Shown here in pieces: positions 8,650-17,275 of a DNA stretch of 43,649 nucleotides. Numbering within the stretch: the first letter of the stretch is position 1; each line of letters begins with the position of its first letter. The translations under genes and the position numbers were made by a program. The DNA comes from BNXB01 sp031556375 (GTDB lineage: Bacteria; Bacteroidota; Bacteroidia; Bacteroidales; Azobacteroidaceae): contig JAVBTA010000017.1 of the NCBI GenBank assembly GCA_031556375.1, positions 1 to 43,649 of the forward strand, given 5' to 3'. The notes below the pieces were generated by a model. That model did no database searches, was not told where the DNA came from, and saw only the letters and a program-made list of their open reading frames with translations.

Positions 8650-10215
8650 TTATATATCACCGACACGCAATGATCCGCTTTTAATGTAAGGCAATGAAAT
8701 AGTAAATGTTGTACCTGACCCATATTCACTTTCAGCCTTAATAAAACCATTGTGGTCATCAATAATTTTTTTCACATAAGCCAATCCCAGACCAAAACCT
8801 TTCACATCATGTCTATTCCCAGTATGCACCCGATAAAAACGTTCAAAAACCTTTTTCAGATTTTCTTTCTTAATTCCAATTCCGTTATCCCGAATACTGA
8901 TCAGGATTTTATCACCTTCATTGTATGTCCGCGCAAAAAGTTCGAGAGGGACATCTTCTCTACGGTATTTCACAGCATTTTCCATCAAATTGAATAATAC
9001 ATTTGTAAAATGCATTTCATCAACATATATGGTAGACTCAAGCGCCTCCAGATCCAAATCCAACACTCCTCCTATCTTCTCAACCCGCAAAACGAAAGTA
9101 TGTGCAATATTGGCCAACAAGTCATTTGCATCTAACTCTTTCATTTTAAGAGAGGTCTGCTTTTTTTCAAAGAGCGACATTTGTAAAACTTTTTCAATTA
9201 AAAAGCTCAAACGTTTGGTCTCATCATTAATAACTCCGGAAATATGAGAAAACAACTGAGGCGATTTATTAACACCCCCGTCTTTCAACATCTGTGAAGC
9301 TAACGAAATAGTAGCCACCGGTGTTTTTAACTCATGGGTCATATTATTAATAAAATCTGTTTTCATTTCAGACAAACGCTTTTGCCGGAATACGATAACA
9401 ATCGTTAGAATGAAAACAATCAATAACACAAGTGTAAATATTACAGAAGGCACAATAAATGAAACCGATTTCAAAAGATAATCCTTTTTATCAGGAAAAT
9501 GAACCAATAACGTATACAGTTTTTGAGGAGGATCTTTTGGAAATAATATCTGTGAATAAGCTTGTTTCACATCTTCTTCTTTAAAATCCAAAGACTTGTA
9601 CACAATATTTCTATCTTTTTCGATTATTGCAAAATGATAAGGTAAAGTCAGATTATTATTAGACAACTCAAAACGAATGTAATAATCCAGATTTTTAATA
9701 TTTACCCTTTCTTCTATCGGCAATAATTCCGACTTCACCAAAGTTTTCATCGCTTCCTGCAAAAGATCCTGCTGATGAAAGTACCTGTCCTGATAAGCTT
9801 CCTGCAAATCCACCGAAGCACTGGTCAAATCATTCTTCCCATAACTGGGAGTAACATCAATCAAAGGATTCTTTACTATTTCCGAAGTAACACCGATTTC
9901 CACACCGGATGTCCCGTCTGCCGTGATATTCAACCGCTGTTGTTCACGTATTATAAACCGTTGAGAATATGTAAGAGGCTTACCCTTTGGAAGATATTTT
10001 TTTCGAGCTATCTGAAATTGCTCAGTTAGAGCTTTTTTTGCCTGATCAAGCTCCAAATCATGAGAGACCTGATATAAACTACGTTTTACCGCCTCATCAA
10101 ATTGCTGCTTTTGATTATCCATAATAATACGGATATAGGAAAACTGCAAATACAACAAGCCTATGAACGCAAAAACCATTACTCCTGTGAACAACCAAAT
10201 AGTTGACTTCCTCAT
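8650..10215 (-). CDS. rprX: Membrane sensor histidine kinase RprX
   Basis: 521 residues. TM1 spans about 7-27, a periplasmic sensor region about 28-250, and TM2 about 252-276. Then come the dimerisation/phosphoacceptor helix with H294 in NNMTHELKTP, and an ATPase domain with N-box N409/N413 (NLMENAVKYR), G1 box DNGIGI (443-448), F-box and G2 box GFGLGLAY (473-480). All residues needed for autophosphorylation are present. It is the first gene of a two-gene operon with rprY. The signal is unknown; the periplasmic domain has no recognisable ligand-binding motif. The divergent upstream space (10216-10411) is AT-rich and shows no convincing minus-strand promoter box. Confidence 0.92.
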   Translation of the reverse strand: MRKSTIWLFTGVMVFAFIGLLYLQFSYIRIIMDNQKQQFDEAVKRSLYQVSHDLELDQAKKALTEQFQIARKKYLPKGKPLTYSQRFIIREQQRLNITADGTSGVEIGVTSEIVKNPLIDVTPSYGKNDLTSASVDLQEAYQDRYFHQQDLLQEAMKTLVKSELLPIEERVNIKNLDYYIRFELSNNNLTLPYHFAIIEKDRNIVYKSLDFKEEDVKQAYSQILFPKDPPQKLYTLLVHFPDKKDYLLKSVSFIVPSVIFTLVLLIVFILTIVIVFRQKRLSEMKTDFINNMTHELKTPVATISLASQMLKDGGVNKSPQLFSHISGVINDETKRLSFLIEKVLQMSLFEKKQTSLKMKELDANDLLANIAHTFVLRVEKIGGVLDLDLEALESTIYVDEMHFTNVLFNLMENAVKYRREDVPLELFARTYNEGDKILISIRDNGIGIKKENLKKVFERFYRVHTGNRHDVKGFGLGLAYVKKIIDDHNGFIKAESEYGSGTTFTISLPYIKSGSLRVGDI

Positions 10216-10411
10216 ATTTCCAACTGATCTTCAAATGTTAAAACAAAGAACGCATTTTTTTGTTTAACAATTACTCAAAAAATCAAAAAAGTTTTAACTC
10301 AATAAACAAATTATTTTAACAAACGTCCGAAACAGTCCATTTATTGAGAAATTAAGTTAAAATTAACATACAAAAACAAATTTTCACTTTTAATTATTAA
10401 ATATAAATACA

Positions 10412-10419
10412 TACTTTTG
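10412..10419 (+). promoter_or_regulatory. Bacteroidetes -7 box for the secreted hypothetical gene
   Basis: TACTTTTG is an exact TAnnTTTG match. A good TTTG at -33 is absent, with only a T-rich stretch around 10388-10391. The box overlaps the first in-frame TTG codon (10417), which argues that translation starts downstream at 10450 or 10459. Confidence 0.5.
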
Positions 10420-10449
10420 CCACAAACATTTTTTGTTCACTTATCACTA

Positions 10450-11145
10450 ATGAATCGAATGACCGGCAAAAGATTTTGCTTCCTTCTTAATACCTTATTA
10501 TTATCAACCTCCGGAGTTGTTGCTCAGGATGGTGATTTTTATAAGCAGATGTTAAAAGAGAGTATGAAAGAAACTCTGAAAGAAACCATGAAGCCTCAAC
10601 CAGTAAATACAGGCCTGCTAAAAAATGATTCTGATGAAAAAAACGTCAAAGTCGAAGTCGATCCGAAAAAAATCAAGATACCAATATTTGCATCCTTCAA
10701 CTATAAACAGGATTCTATCAAAAATAAAATAATAGAAAGAGTATTACAAGAAAAGATATTAACAATTTCTCCGGGATTTTTTGAAGCTTATAAGAATTTA
10801 CCGTTCGACGCCTATTACGATGAAACCCCAGTATTCACTGACGGCAAATGGGTCCCGAAATCGGCTCTCCCAGGAGCTGGAATAGGTCCCATGACAATAG
10901 TTGCAATCTTATTTAAGACAGGCATTGTCAAATACGACCCACTTCCTCCAAGCGATCGACCCAAGTCGAGAAAAGAAAAAGCGCTGGACCAATTACGAGA
11001 GGCGTATGGTACCATAACAACCGGTGGAAAATGGAACGGAGACGTCAAAGAATTAAACGATGCGATCAATAAGCTTAGAGAAGAAGTCGAAAAAGAAAAT
11101 AAACTGAAAGAAAAAGAAGAAGAAGAAAATAAAGATTCAGAATAG
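10450..11145 (+). CDS. Secreted hypothetical protein with charged C-terminus
   Basis: 231 residues from ATG 10450; ATG 10459 (MTGKRF) is an equally good start. A more upstream TTG at 10417 lies inside the promoter box and is rejected. The N-terminus is a signal peptide (FCFLLNTLLLSTSGVVAQ). Next comes a repeated amphipathic KESMKETLKETMK stretch, a central conserved-looking part (IKIPIFASFNY; GKWVPKSALPGAGIGP, with one hydrophobic segment TIVAILFKTGIV), and a very charged tail of Glu and Lys. I recognise no family with certainty; it resembles short Bacteroidales DUF proteins found near envelope regulators. It sits alone between rprX (divergent) and the efflux operon. Likely periplasmic or membrane-associated. 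Confidence 0.7.
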   Translation: MNRMTGKRFCFLLNTLLLSTSGVVAQDGDFYKQMLKESMKETLKETMKPQPVNTGLLKNDSDEKNVKVEVDPKKIKIPIFASFNYKQDSIKNKIIERVLQEKILTISPGFFEAYKNLPFDAYYDETPVFTDGKWVPKSALPGAGIGPMTIVAILFKTGIVKYDPLPPSDRPKSRKEKALDQLREAYGTITTGGKWNGDVKELNDAINKLREEVEKENKLKEKEEEENKDSE

Positions 11146-11202
11146 TTCAGGGAAAACAGTTCGCCCTAAAACCAATTCACGGTTAATGTTTGTTAATATA
11201 AT

Positions 11203-11223
11203 GTACCTTGCGATACAAGGTAC
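11203..11223. promoter_or_regulatory. Palindromic operator (PadR-like) before the efflux operon
   Basis: Perfect 8-bp inverted repeat GTACCTTG (11203-11210) and CAAGGTAC (11216-11223) around a 5-nt centre. This resembles the AGTACTTTG-n-CAAAGTACT type of palindrome I recall upstream of PadR-regulated genes in Bacteroidota. It overlaps the expected -33 region of the promoter whose -7 box is at 11236-11243, so a bound regulator could block RNA polymerase. No padR gene is in the window. Confidence 0.55.
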
Positions 11224-11235
11224 TAAACTATTACA

Positions 11236-11243
11236 TATATTTG
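11236..11243 (+). promoter_or_regulatory. Bacteroidetes -7 box of the efflux operon
   Basis: TATATTTG matches TAnnTTTG exactly and starts 12 nt past the palindrome. Transcription would begin near 11250, leaving an A-rich leader of roughly 105 nt before the ATG at 11358. Confidence 0.55.
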
Positions 11244-11357
11244 TAACCAATTAGAAAAAGTAGAGTCAAATAAAAAACAAAATAAAAAAAATCACGTTTG
11301 TTTTGTTATAAAAAGATATCTTTTTCGTCATAATAAGAACCAACATCATATCGAGCA

Positions 11358-12032
11358 ATGATTTCACTAAAAAACATCAATAAGACTTACTACAATGGGG
11401 CTCCACTCCATGTATTAAAAGGCATAGACCTGGAAATAGAGAAAGGGGAAATGGTCTCCATTATGGGAGCTTCCGGTTCCGGGAAATCTACTCTTTTGAA
11501 TATTCTGGGAGTTCTGGATAATTACGATGTCGGAGAATACCATTTAAATAATTTACTTATTAACAAATTAAGTGAAACCAAAGCTGCTGAGATCCGGAAC
11601 AAAATGATCGGATTCATTTTCCAATCATTTAATTTGATCACATTCAAAAATGCGATGGAAAACGTCGCCCTGCCTCTTTATTATCAAGGTATCAGTCGCA
11701 AAAAAAGAAACAACATGGCTCTCGAATATCTGGACAAGCTTGGACTCAAAGATTGGTGGGATCACATGCCTAATGAACTTTCCGGGGGACAAAAACAAAG
11801 AGTTGCCATTGCCCGCGCTTTAATTGCACAACCACAAATCATCCTGGCTGATGAACCTACAGGTGCTTTGGACAGTATAACTTCGGAAGAAGTAATGCAA
11901 ATTCTAAGAGATGTCAACAAAACAGGAATGACAATGATCATCGTCACACACGAGCAGTCTGTCGCTGATGCAACCGACAAAATCATTCGCTTGAAAGACG
12001 GAGTTATTGAAACCATTGAAACCAGAGTATGA
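11358..12032 (+). CDS. MacB/LolD-type ABC transporter ATPase
   Basis: 224 residues, the usual length for a stand-alone LolD/MacB-class nucleotide-binding subunit. Walker A GASGSGKST is at 37-45, with Q-loop FIFQSFNL, signature LSGGQKQR, Walker B ILADEPTGALD and H-loop VTHEQ. It hydrolyses ATP to power the two permeases encoded next. It is the first gene of a five-gene operon and overlaps the next gene by 4 nt (ATGA), implying translational coupling. MacB-type systems are mechanotransmitters that move substrates from the periplasm through a TolC channel rather than across the inner membrane. The substrate is not readable from sequence; toxic peptides, macrolides or lipids are usual for the class. 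Confidence 0.93.
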   Translation: MISLKNINKTYYNGAPLHVLKGIDLEIEKGEMVSIMGASGSGKSTLLNILGVLDNYDVGEYHLNNLLINKLSETKAAEIRNKMIGFIFQSFNLITFKNAMENVALPLYYQGISRKKRNNMALEYLDKLGLKDWWDHMPNELSGGQKQRVAIARALIAQPQIILADEPTGALDSITSEEVMQILRDVNKTGMTMIIVTHEQSVADATDKIIRLKDGVIETIETRV

Positions 12033-13300
12033 GAGGAATATTCGACATCGACAACTGGATGGAAATATTCAGTACGATCAAAAAAAATAAACTTCGAACA
12101 TTTTTAACCGGTTTCTCGGTTGCCTGGGGGATTTTCATGCTGATTATCCTGCTGGCTTCAGGGAACGGATTAAAAAACGGGGTAATGTCCAATTTCGGGG
12201 ACCGTGCTATCAATACCGTAGATATGTGGGCCAGGAGAACTTCCATGCCTTTCCAGGGGAATCCATCAAACCGGCGTATTTCGCTCGATCAAAAAGACTT
12301 TGACTTAATCGACAAACAGGTCAAAGAGGCTGACAATATTTCTCCCAGGACATGGGCTAATACGATAGCCAGTTACAATTTTGAATCGATAGACTGCAGC
12401 TTCGAAGGCGTTTATCCTTCTCAAATGATCATTTCCGGAATTAAGATTAAAGGGAATAACGGTCGTTTTGTCAACGATATCGACATGAAAGAACGCAGAA
12501 AGGTAGCCATCATCAACAAACGGATGAAAGAAGCTCTATTCAAAAATGAAGAGCCAATTGGGAAAATGATTACTTCAAACAATTTGAATTTTAAAGTAAT
12601 TGGCGTGTATGAAGGAAATGACTGGGGAAATCAAAACCGAGCTTATATTCCTTTTACCACAGCCCAATTATTATATAATAAAGGTTGGGGGTTCAGTGGT
12701 ATCACATTTAGTATCAATGGCTTGGAAACCAAAGAAGCTAACGAAAATTTTGAAAAAAATCTTCGGAGAAAGCTTGCAGGATTACATCAGTTCCACCCTG
12801 AAGACAATCGTGCGATAAGAATCGAAAATAATTTGGAGGAGTATATGCAAACAATGGGTATATTCAATGGTATCAAAATGTTTGTATGGGTCATTGGTGC
12901 AGGAACCTTAATCGCCGGAATAGTCGGCGTCAGTAATATCATGCTCATAACGGTACGTGAACGTACCAGGGAATTCGGTATACGTAAAGCTCTGGGAGCC
13001 AAACCAGCTTCCATATTGCAACTCATTCTGATGGAATCCATCCTGATTACTTCTGTGTTCGGGTATATTGGGATGGTATTCGGCATCGGAATCAGTGAAA
13101 TAATCAACTATGGAATGGAAATGGCACAAACTGCTGCTAGTGATGAACGAAGTTTCAGCATTTTCAAAAATCCGACAGTAGATATCGCCGTTGCAATAGG
13201 TTCTACAATATTATTGGTTTGCGCCGGAGTTATTGCAGGAATTTTTCCAGCCAGAAAAGCTGTAAAAGTTACAGCTGTAGAAGCAATGAGAGCAGAATAA
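12029..13300 (+). CDS. MacB-like ABC permease, first subunit
   Basis: 423 residues with MacB topology. A cytosolic N-terminal helix (FDIDNWMEIFSTIKKNKLRTFLTG) leads into TM1 (about 22-44). A large periplasmic domain (about 45-285) follows, then three C-terminal TM segments (about 290-410) including the FtsX-family core LITVRERTREFGIRKALGAKP. It ends PARKAVKVTAVEAMRAE, the standard end of this family. It overlaps the ATPase stop by 4 nt. It is probably one half of a heterodimeric permease with the next product, because a single ATPase and two different permeases are encoded. Confidence 0.92.
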   Translation: MRGIFDIDNWMEIFSTIKKNKLRTFLTGFSVAWGIFMLIILLASGNGLKNGVMSNFGDRAINTVDMWARRTSMPFQGNPSNRRISLDQKDFDLIDKQVKEADNISPRTWANTIASYNFESIDCSFEGVYPSQMIISGIKIKGNNGRFVNDIDMKERRKVAIINKRMKEALFKNEEPIGKMITSNNLNFKVIGVYEGNDWGNQNRAYIPFTTAQLLYNKGWGFSGITFSINGLETKEANENFEKNLRRKLAGLHQFHPEDNRAIRIENNLEEYMQTMGIFNGIKMFVWVIGAGTLIAGIVGVSNIMLITVRERTREFGIRKALGAKPASILQLILMESILITSVFGYIGMVFGIGISEIINYGMEMAQTAASDERSFSIFKNPTVDIAVAIGSTILLVCAGVIAGIFPARKAVKVTAVEAMRAE

Positions 13301-13302
13301 GA

Positions 13303-14577
13303 ATGAATATTATGAGTATATTTGATTTAGATAGATTTCAAGAAATATGGGTCACAATTACCCGCAACAAATTCAGAAGCGTTCTGACTGGCTTTGGAGT
13401 GTCTTGGGGAATATTTATGCTTGTCATCATGCTTGGAGCCGGAAAAGGTTTGCAATCAGGGATGATGAAGGGAATTGACGGATTTGCGACCAATTCTTGT
13501 TTTTTCTATGATGACCGTACAAGTGAGCCATATAAAGGATTCAAGAAAGGACGTAAATGGAATATCAGAAATCAGGATATTATTGCCATCAAAAAGTCGG
13601 TCAAAGAGCTGGATGCAATTTCTCCCATGCTATGGGGAGCTCGTAGTACAAATAACGTTGTTTTTGAAGACAAAGCCGGGACTTTCAGTGTCATGGGATT
13701 TTATCCCGATTATCTTAAAATTGAACAACAAAGGATGAAATTCGGACGTTTCATTAACGAAGTTGATGCACATCATAAACGTAAAGTATGCGTTCTGGGA
13801 ACCGATGTATATTCCGAATTATTTAAAAAAGGAGAAAATCCTCTTGGACGCTACGTACGTGTTAATGGCATTTACTACCAGGTAGTAGGAGTTTCTGCTG
13901 GAGTTTCCAATATCAGCATCGGAAGTCGACCTTCCGAACGTGTAGTAATACCATTTACAACACTTCAACAAATCAGTAATTACGGAGACGCGGTACATAT
14001 GTTCGGAGCTACGGCAAAAAAAGGTTATACTGCTGAAGAACTGGAAAATAAGATTAAAGAGATTCTGAAAGCCCAACATGACATTGCACCTAACGATACT
14101 AAAGCTGTCGGCTCCTTCAACTTACAAAAAGAATTCCAGATTTTCGAGAATTTATTTCTGGGAATAAGCATTCTCATTTGGCTGGTTGGCTTAGGCACTC
14201 TTCTTGCCGGAGTAATCGGAGTTAGTAATATCATGTTAGTTACTGTTAAAGAGCGTACCCGGGAAATTGGAGTCAGGAGAGCATTAGGAGCTAAACCTTC
14301 CGTTATAATGGCACAAATATTATCCGAAAGTTTGGTTTTAACCTTATTGGCCGGGCTTTTAGGTTTATGTTTAGGTGTCGGTATCCTTGCTGCAATAGGA
14401 ATACTTATTGAAGCCGCTGCTGCAGAAGGCAACATATTCTTCGGAGATCCGATAGTTCCTTTCAATACAGCAATTTTAGCCATGATAGTATTACTGGGTT
14501 GCGGACTGCTGGCCGGAGCTATACCTGCACAACGGGCATTACAGATTAAGGCCATAGATGCTATCCGCGAAGAATAA
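13303..14577 (+). CDS. MacB-like ABC permease, second subunit
   Basis: 425 residues from ATG 13303, 2 nt after the previous stop; a second ATG at 13312 is possible. An upstream in-frame extension would overlap the preceding permease by about 80 nt and reads as an unrelated Ser/Arg/Cys-rich peptide, so it is rejected. It has the same layout as its neighbour: IWVTITRNKFRSVLTGFGVSWGIFML (TM1), a periplasmic MacB_PCD domain, then VTVKERTREIGVRRALGAKP and three TM segments, ending PAQRALQIKAIDAIREE. It is clearly a paralogue of the first permease (tandem duplication), likely forming a heterodimer with it. Confidence 0.92.
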   Translation: MNIMSIFDLDRFQEIWVTITRNKFRSVLTGFGVSWGIFMLVIMLGAGKGLQSGMMKGIDGFATNSCFFYDDRTSEPYKGFKKGRKWNIRNQDIIAIKKSVKELDAISPMLWGARSTNNVVFEDKAGTFSVMGFYPDYLKIEQQRMKFGRFINEVDAHHKRKVCVLGTDVYSELFKKGENPLGRYVRVNGIYYQVVGVSAGVSNISIGSRPSERVVIPFTTLQQISNYGDAVHMFGATAKKGYTAEELENKIKEILKAQHDIAPNDTKAVGSFNLQKEFQIFENLFLGISILIWLVGLGTLLAGVIGVSNIMLVTVKERTREIGVRRALGAKPSVIMAQILSESLVLTLLAGLLGLCLGVGILAAIGILIEAAAAEGNIFFGDPIVPFNTAILAMIVLLGCGLLAGAIPAQRALQIKAIDAIREE

Positions 14578-14632
14578 GACAACAGAACTGGAATAATTAT
14601 AAAAGAAACAAATAAAATAAATAGCAAATATT

Positions 14633-15763
14633 ATGAAAAAAGTAATTAAAATCATTATTTTTGTCATCATCGGCTTAATCGTAGTGGGAACTTTTGTTTT
14701 TCTATGGCAGAAATCTCGTCCTTCTGTAGTTGAATATGAGATAGTCACTCCGGAAAGAGGAACGATTGAGAATAAAACTGTAGCAACAGGGAAGGTTGAG
14801 CCCCGTGACGAGATCCTCATCAAACCACAGATTTCAGGTATTGTTTCGGAAGTCCTGAAGGAAGCCGGAGAAATGATTAAAGCCGGAGATGTCATTGCCA
14901 AAGTAAAAGTTATCCCTGAAATGGGACAATTAAACTCGGCTGAATCCCGGTTAAAAGTTGCAGATATCAATCTGACACAAGCAAAATTGGAGTTTGATCG
15001 TCAGACTAAATTATACAAAAACGGTGTTATTTCTAAAGGTGATTATGAATTATCAGAAGCCACCTATCAAAAGTCTGTTGAAGAAAAAGAAAATGCACAA
15101 AATGCTTTGGACATCGTAAAAGACGGTATTTCGAAGAAATTTGCCCAGTTGAGTAACACACAGATCCGATCTACTATCACGGGTATGATCCTAGATGTGC
15201 CGATCAAGGCTGGAAACTCGGTTATTCAAGCAAATACGTTCAACGATGGGACAACAATCGCTTCAGTTGCTGACATGGGAGATATGATCTTCAAAGGAAA
15301 ACTGGATGAAACTGAGGTTGGAAAAGTAAAAGAAGGAATGCCGATCACCCTGACTATCGGAGCCTTAAATAGTGAAAAATTTACTGCTATATTGGAGTAT
15401 GTATCTCCAAAAGGAGTTGAAGAAAACGGAGCTGTTCTTTTTGAACTGAAAGCTGCGGCTAAGATTCCTCAAGGCGTCTATGTTAGAGCCGGATACAGCG
15501 CCAATGCAGAGATTGTACTTGAAAAAGCAGACAGCGTAATTACGGTTCCTGAAAGTTCTGTGGAATTTGCAAATGATTCAGCTTTTGTCTATATAGTCAA
15601 AAGTGAAGTAAAACCACAAATTTTCGATCGGAAATATGTTACAGTAGGACTTTCGGATGGAATCAAAATGGAGATTAAAGAAGGCTTGACCTTGACTGAC
15701 AAAATCCGGGGTAACGTGGTCGATCCGAAAGCAAAAATAGCTGATGCAGCTAAAAAGAAATAA
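14633..15763 (+). CDS. MacA-like periplasmic adaptor (HlyD family)
   Basis: 376 residues. One N-terminal membrane anchor (about 5-24) is followed by a lipoyl/barrel-sandwich domain split around a long coiled-coil hairpin. The first half contains ATGKVEPRDEILIKPQISG and the second TITGMILDVPIKAGNSV. The hairpin covers about 105-170 (LNSAESRLKVADINLTQAKL and onward). Beta-barrel and membrane-proximal domains complete the protein. It bridges the MacB-like permeases to the outer-membrane channel encoded next. The 79-nt gap to the next gene contains an 8-bp AAAGGAGT/ACTCCTTT pair that may slow or partly terminate transcription. Confidence 0.92.
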   Translation: MKKVIKIIIFVIIGLIVVGTFVFLWQKSRPSVVEYEIVTPERGTIENKTVATGKVEPRDEILIKPQISGIVSEVLKEAGEMIKAGDVIAKVKVIPEMGQLNSAESRLKVADINLTQAKLEFDRQTKLYKNGVISKGDYELSEATYQKSVEEKENAQNALDIVKDGISKKFAQLSNTQIRSTITGMILDVPIKAGNSVIQANTFNDGTTIASVADMGDMIFKGKLDETEVGKVKEGMPITLTIGALNSEKFTAILEYVSPKGVEENGAVLFELKAAAKIPQGVYVRAGYSANAEIVLEKADSVITVPESSVEFANDSAFVYIVKSEVKPQIFDRKYVTVGLSDGIKMEIKEGLTLTDKIRGNVVDPKAKIADAAKKK

Positions 15764-15842
15764 AAAGTAGAAGTTAGAGATAGAAAAAAGGAGTAGAGAG
15801 AAATATAGAAAACGAAAATTAACTCCTTTAAAAATTAAAAGT

Positions 15843-17228
15843 ATGAAAAAAACAAGTATCATTGTCTTATTGCTTCTGGCTTGTGGACTTGGCTTACATG
15901 CTCAAGAAAATTCTACCAAAAAGGTATGGACCTTGGAAGAATGTATTGACCACGCTGTCAAAAACAACCTGAATATCAAACAACTACAAGTTCAGAAAGA
16001 AAGTGCGGAAGTAGATGTCAATACAGCCAAAATGAGCCGTCTGCCGAATTTAAATGCCGGAATCGGACAAAACTGGAGCTTCGGACGCGGACAAACATCA
16101 AGCGGACTCTATGAAAGTCAGACTTTATCAAATTCAAATCTGAACATTTCAAGCTCCACTCCTGTTTTCACAGGATTCCAGATCAATAACCAAATCGCTA
16201 AAAACAAATTGGAACTGGAAGCTGCCACTCAACAACTGGAACGGGCAAAAGAAGATTTAGCCCTGAATGTAGCATCTTTGTATCTTCAAGCTCTGTTCAA
16301 CAAAGAATTGCTGAAAGTAAGCGAAGAACAGTTAGTATTATCGGCCTTACAGGTTCAACGTACCAAAACATTGGTTGATGTAGGAAAAGTGCCGGCCTCA
16401 CAGTTATATGACATTGAAGCGCAAGTGGCTAAAGACGAAGTAAGTGTAATCCAGTCAAAAAACACACTAGAACTCTCGTTACTAGACTTAGCACAAAGCC
16501 TGGAATTAGAGAGAGCCTCATTTTTCGACATTGAATCTCCTGTAATTGAAAATGTTGTTGAAGAATACATGAGTAGCGTACAACCTCCGGATGTTATTTA
16601 TAACAGTGCTATAAGTGTTAAACCGGTGATAAAAGAACAAGAAGCCCGGCTGGAAAGCTCAAAGAAATCATTGAAAATCGCTCAGTCCGGATATTATCCA
16701 AAATTGAATTTGAATATGTCATATGGTAACAGCTACTATTATAATTATACAAGAGAAGGCCAAATGGTTGAAGCAGGGGGAGAAAGTTACGCCTGGCATA
16801 ACAAATCATTTTCTGATCAATTCAAAGATAATGCCGGAGAAAGTATAGGTTTAAGCCTTAGTATTCCTATTTTTAACCGGTTCCAGGTTCGAAACCAGGT
16901 ACGTAATGCAAAATTGAGCATAATGAATCAACAGTATGCAGTTGATAACACAAAAAAGACTCTTTATAAGGAAATTCAAACAGCCTACCTGAACGCCACT
17001 TCTGCTCAGGAAAAGTACAGAGCATCCGGACGTGCTGTTACCGCATCCGCTGAATCTTTCAAATATGCTCAGGAACGTTACGAAGTTGGAAAATCGTCTG
17101 TATTTGAATTCAATGAAGCTAAAACAAAATTGATACAGAGCCAATCGGAACAAATTCAGGCTAAATATGACTACATTTTCAGGACAAAAATCCTGGATTT
17201 TTATAATGGAGTGCCAATTAAATTATAA
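15843..17228 (+). CDS. TolC-family outer-membrane efflux channel
   Basis: 461 residues. Signal peptide 1-20 (ending LGLHAQ), then two OEP repeats: WTLEECIDHAVKNNLNIKQLQVQKE at the first repeat start, and the second beginning near VKPVIKEQEARLESSKKSLKIAQSGYYPKLNL. Long alpha-helical stretches (QQLERAKEDLALNVASLYLQ; TAYLNATSAQEKYRASGRAV) form the periplasmic barrel, with GQNWSFGRGQTSS-type strands for the membrane barrel. It completes the tripartite pump and is the last operon gene, ending at the bidirectional terminator 17233-17275. The length is typical for Bacteroidota TolC homologues. Confidence 0.93.
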   Translation: MKKTSIIVLLLLACGLGLHAQENSTKKVWTLEECIDHAVKNNLNIKQLQVQKESAEVDVNTAKMSRLPNLNAGIGQNWSFGRGQTSSGLYESQTLSNSNLNISSSTPVFTGFQINNQIAKNKLELEAATQQLERAKEDLALNVASLYLQALFNKELLKVSEEQLVLSALQVQRTKTLVDVGKVPASQLYDIEAQVAKDEVSVIQSKNTLELSLLDLAQSLELERASFFDIESPVIENVVEEYMSSVQPPDVIYNSAISVKPVIKEQEARLESSKKSLKIAQSGYYPKLNLNMSYGNSYYYNYTREGQMVEAGGESYAWHNKSFSDQFKDNAGESIGLSLSIPIFNRFQVRNQVRNAKLSIMNQQYAVDNTKKTLYKEIQTAYLNATSAQEKYRASGRAVTASAESFKYAQERYEVGKSSVFEFNEAKTKLIQSQSEQIQAKYDYIFRTKILDFYNGVPIKL

Positions 17229-17232
17229 TCTC

Positions 17233-17275
17233 AAATAATCCCAACCGATTCATTTTGAATTAGTTGGGATTATTT
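17233..17275. terminator. Bidirectional terminator between convergent operons
   Basis: A 13-bp perfect stem (17233-17245 with 17263-17275, core AATCCCAAC/GTTGGGATT) and a 17-nt loop end in TTTT on the plus strand and have an A/T-rich continuation on the minus strand. The stop codon of the minus-strand asparagine-synthetase-like gene (17275-17277) touches its edge. Confidence 0.8.

Noticed and set aside
14025..14970. Two minus-strand frames of 200 and 143 codons over the permease/adaptor junction
   Set aside because: They are antisense to coding genes with clear family motifs and have no family resemblance or promoter.
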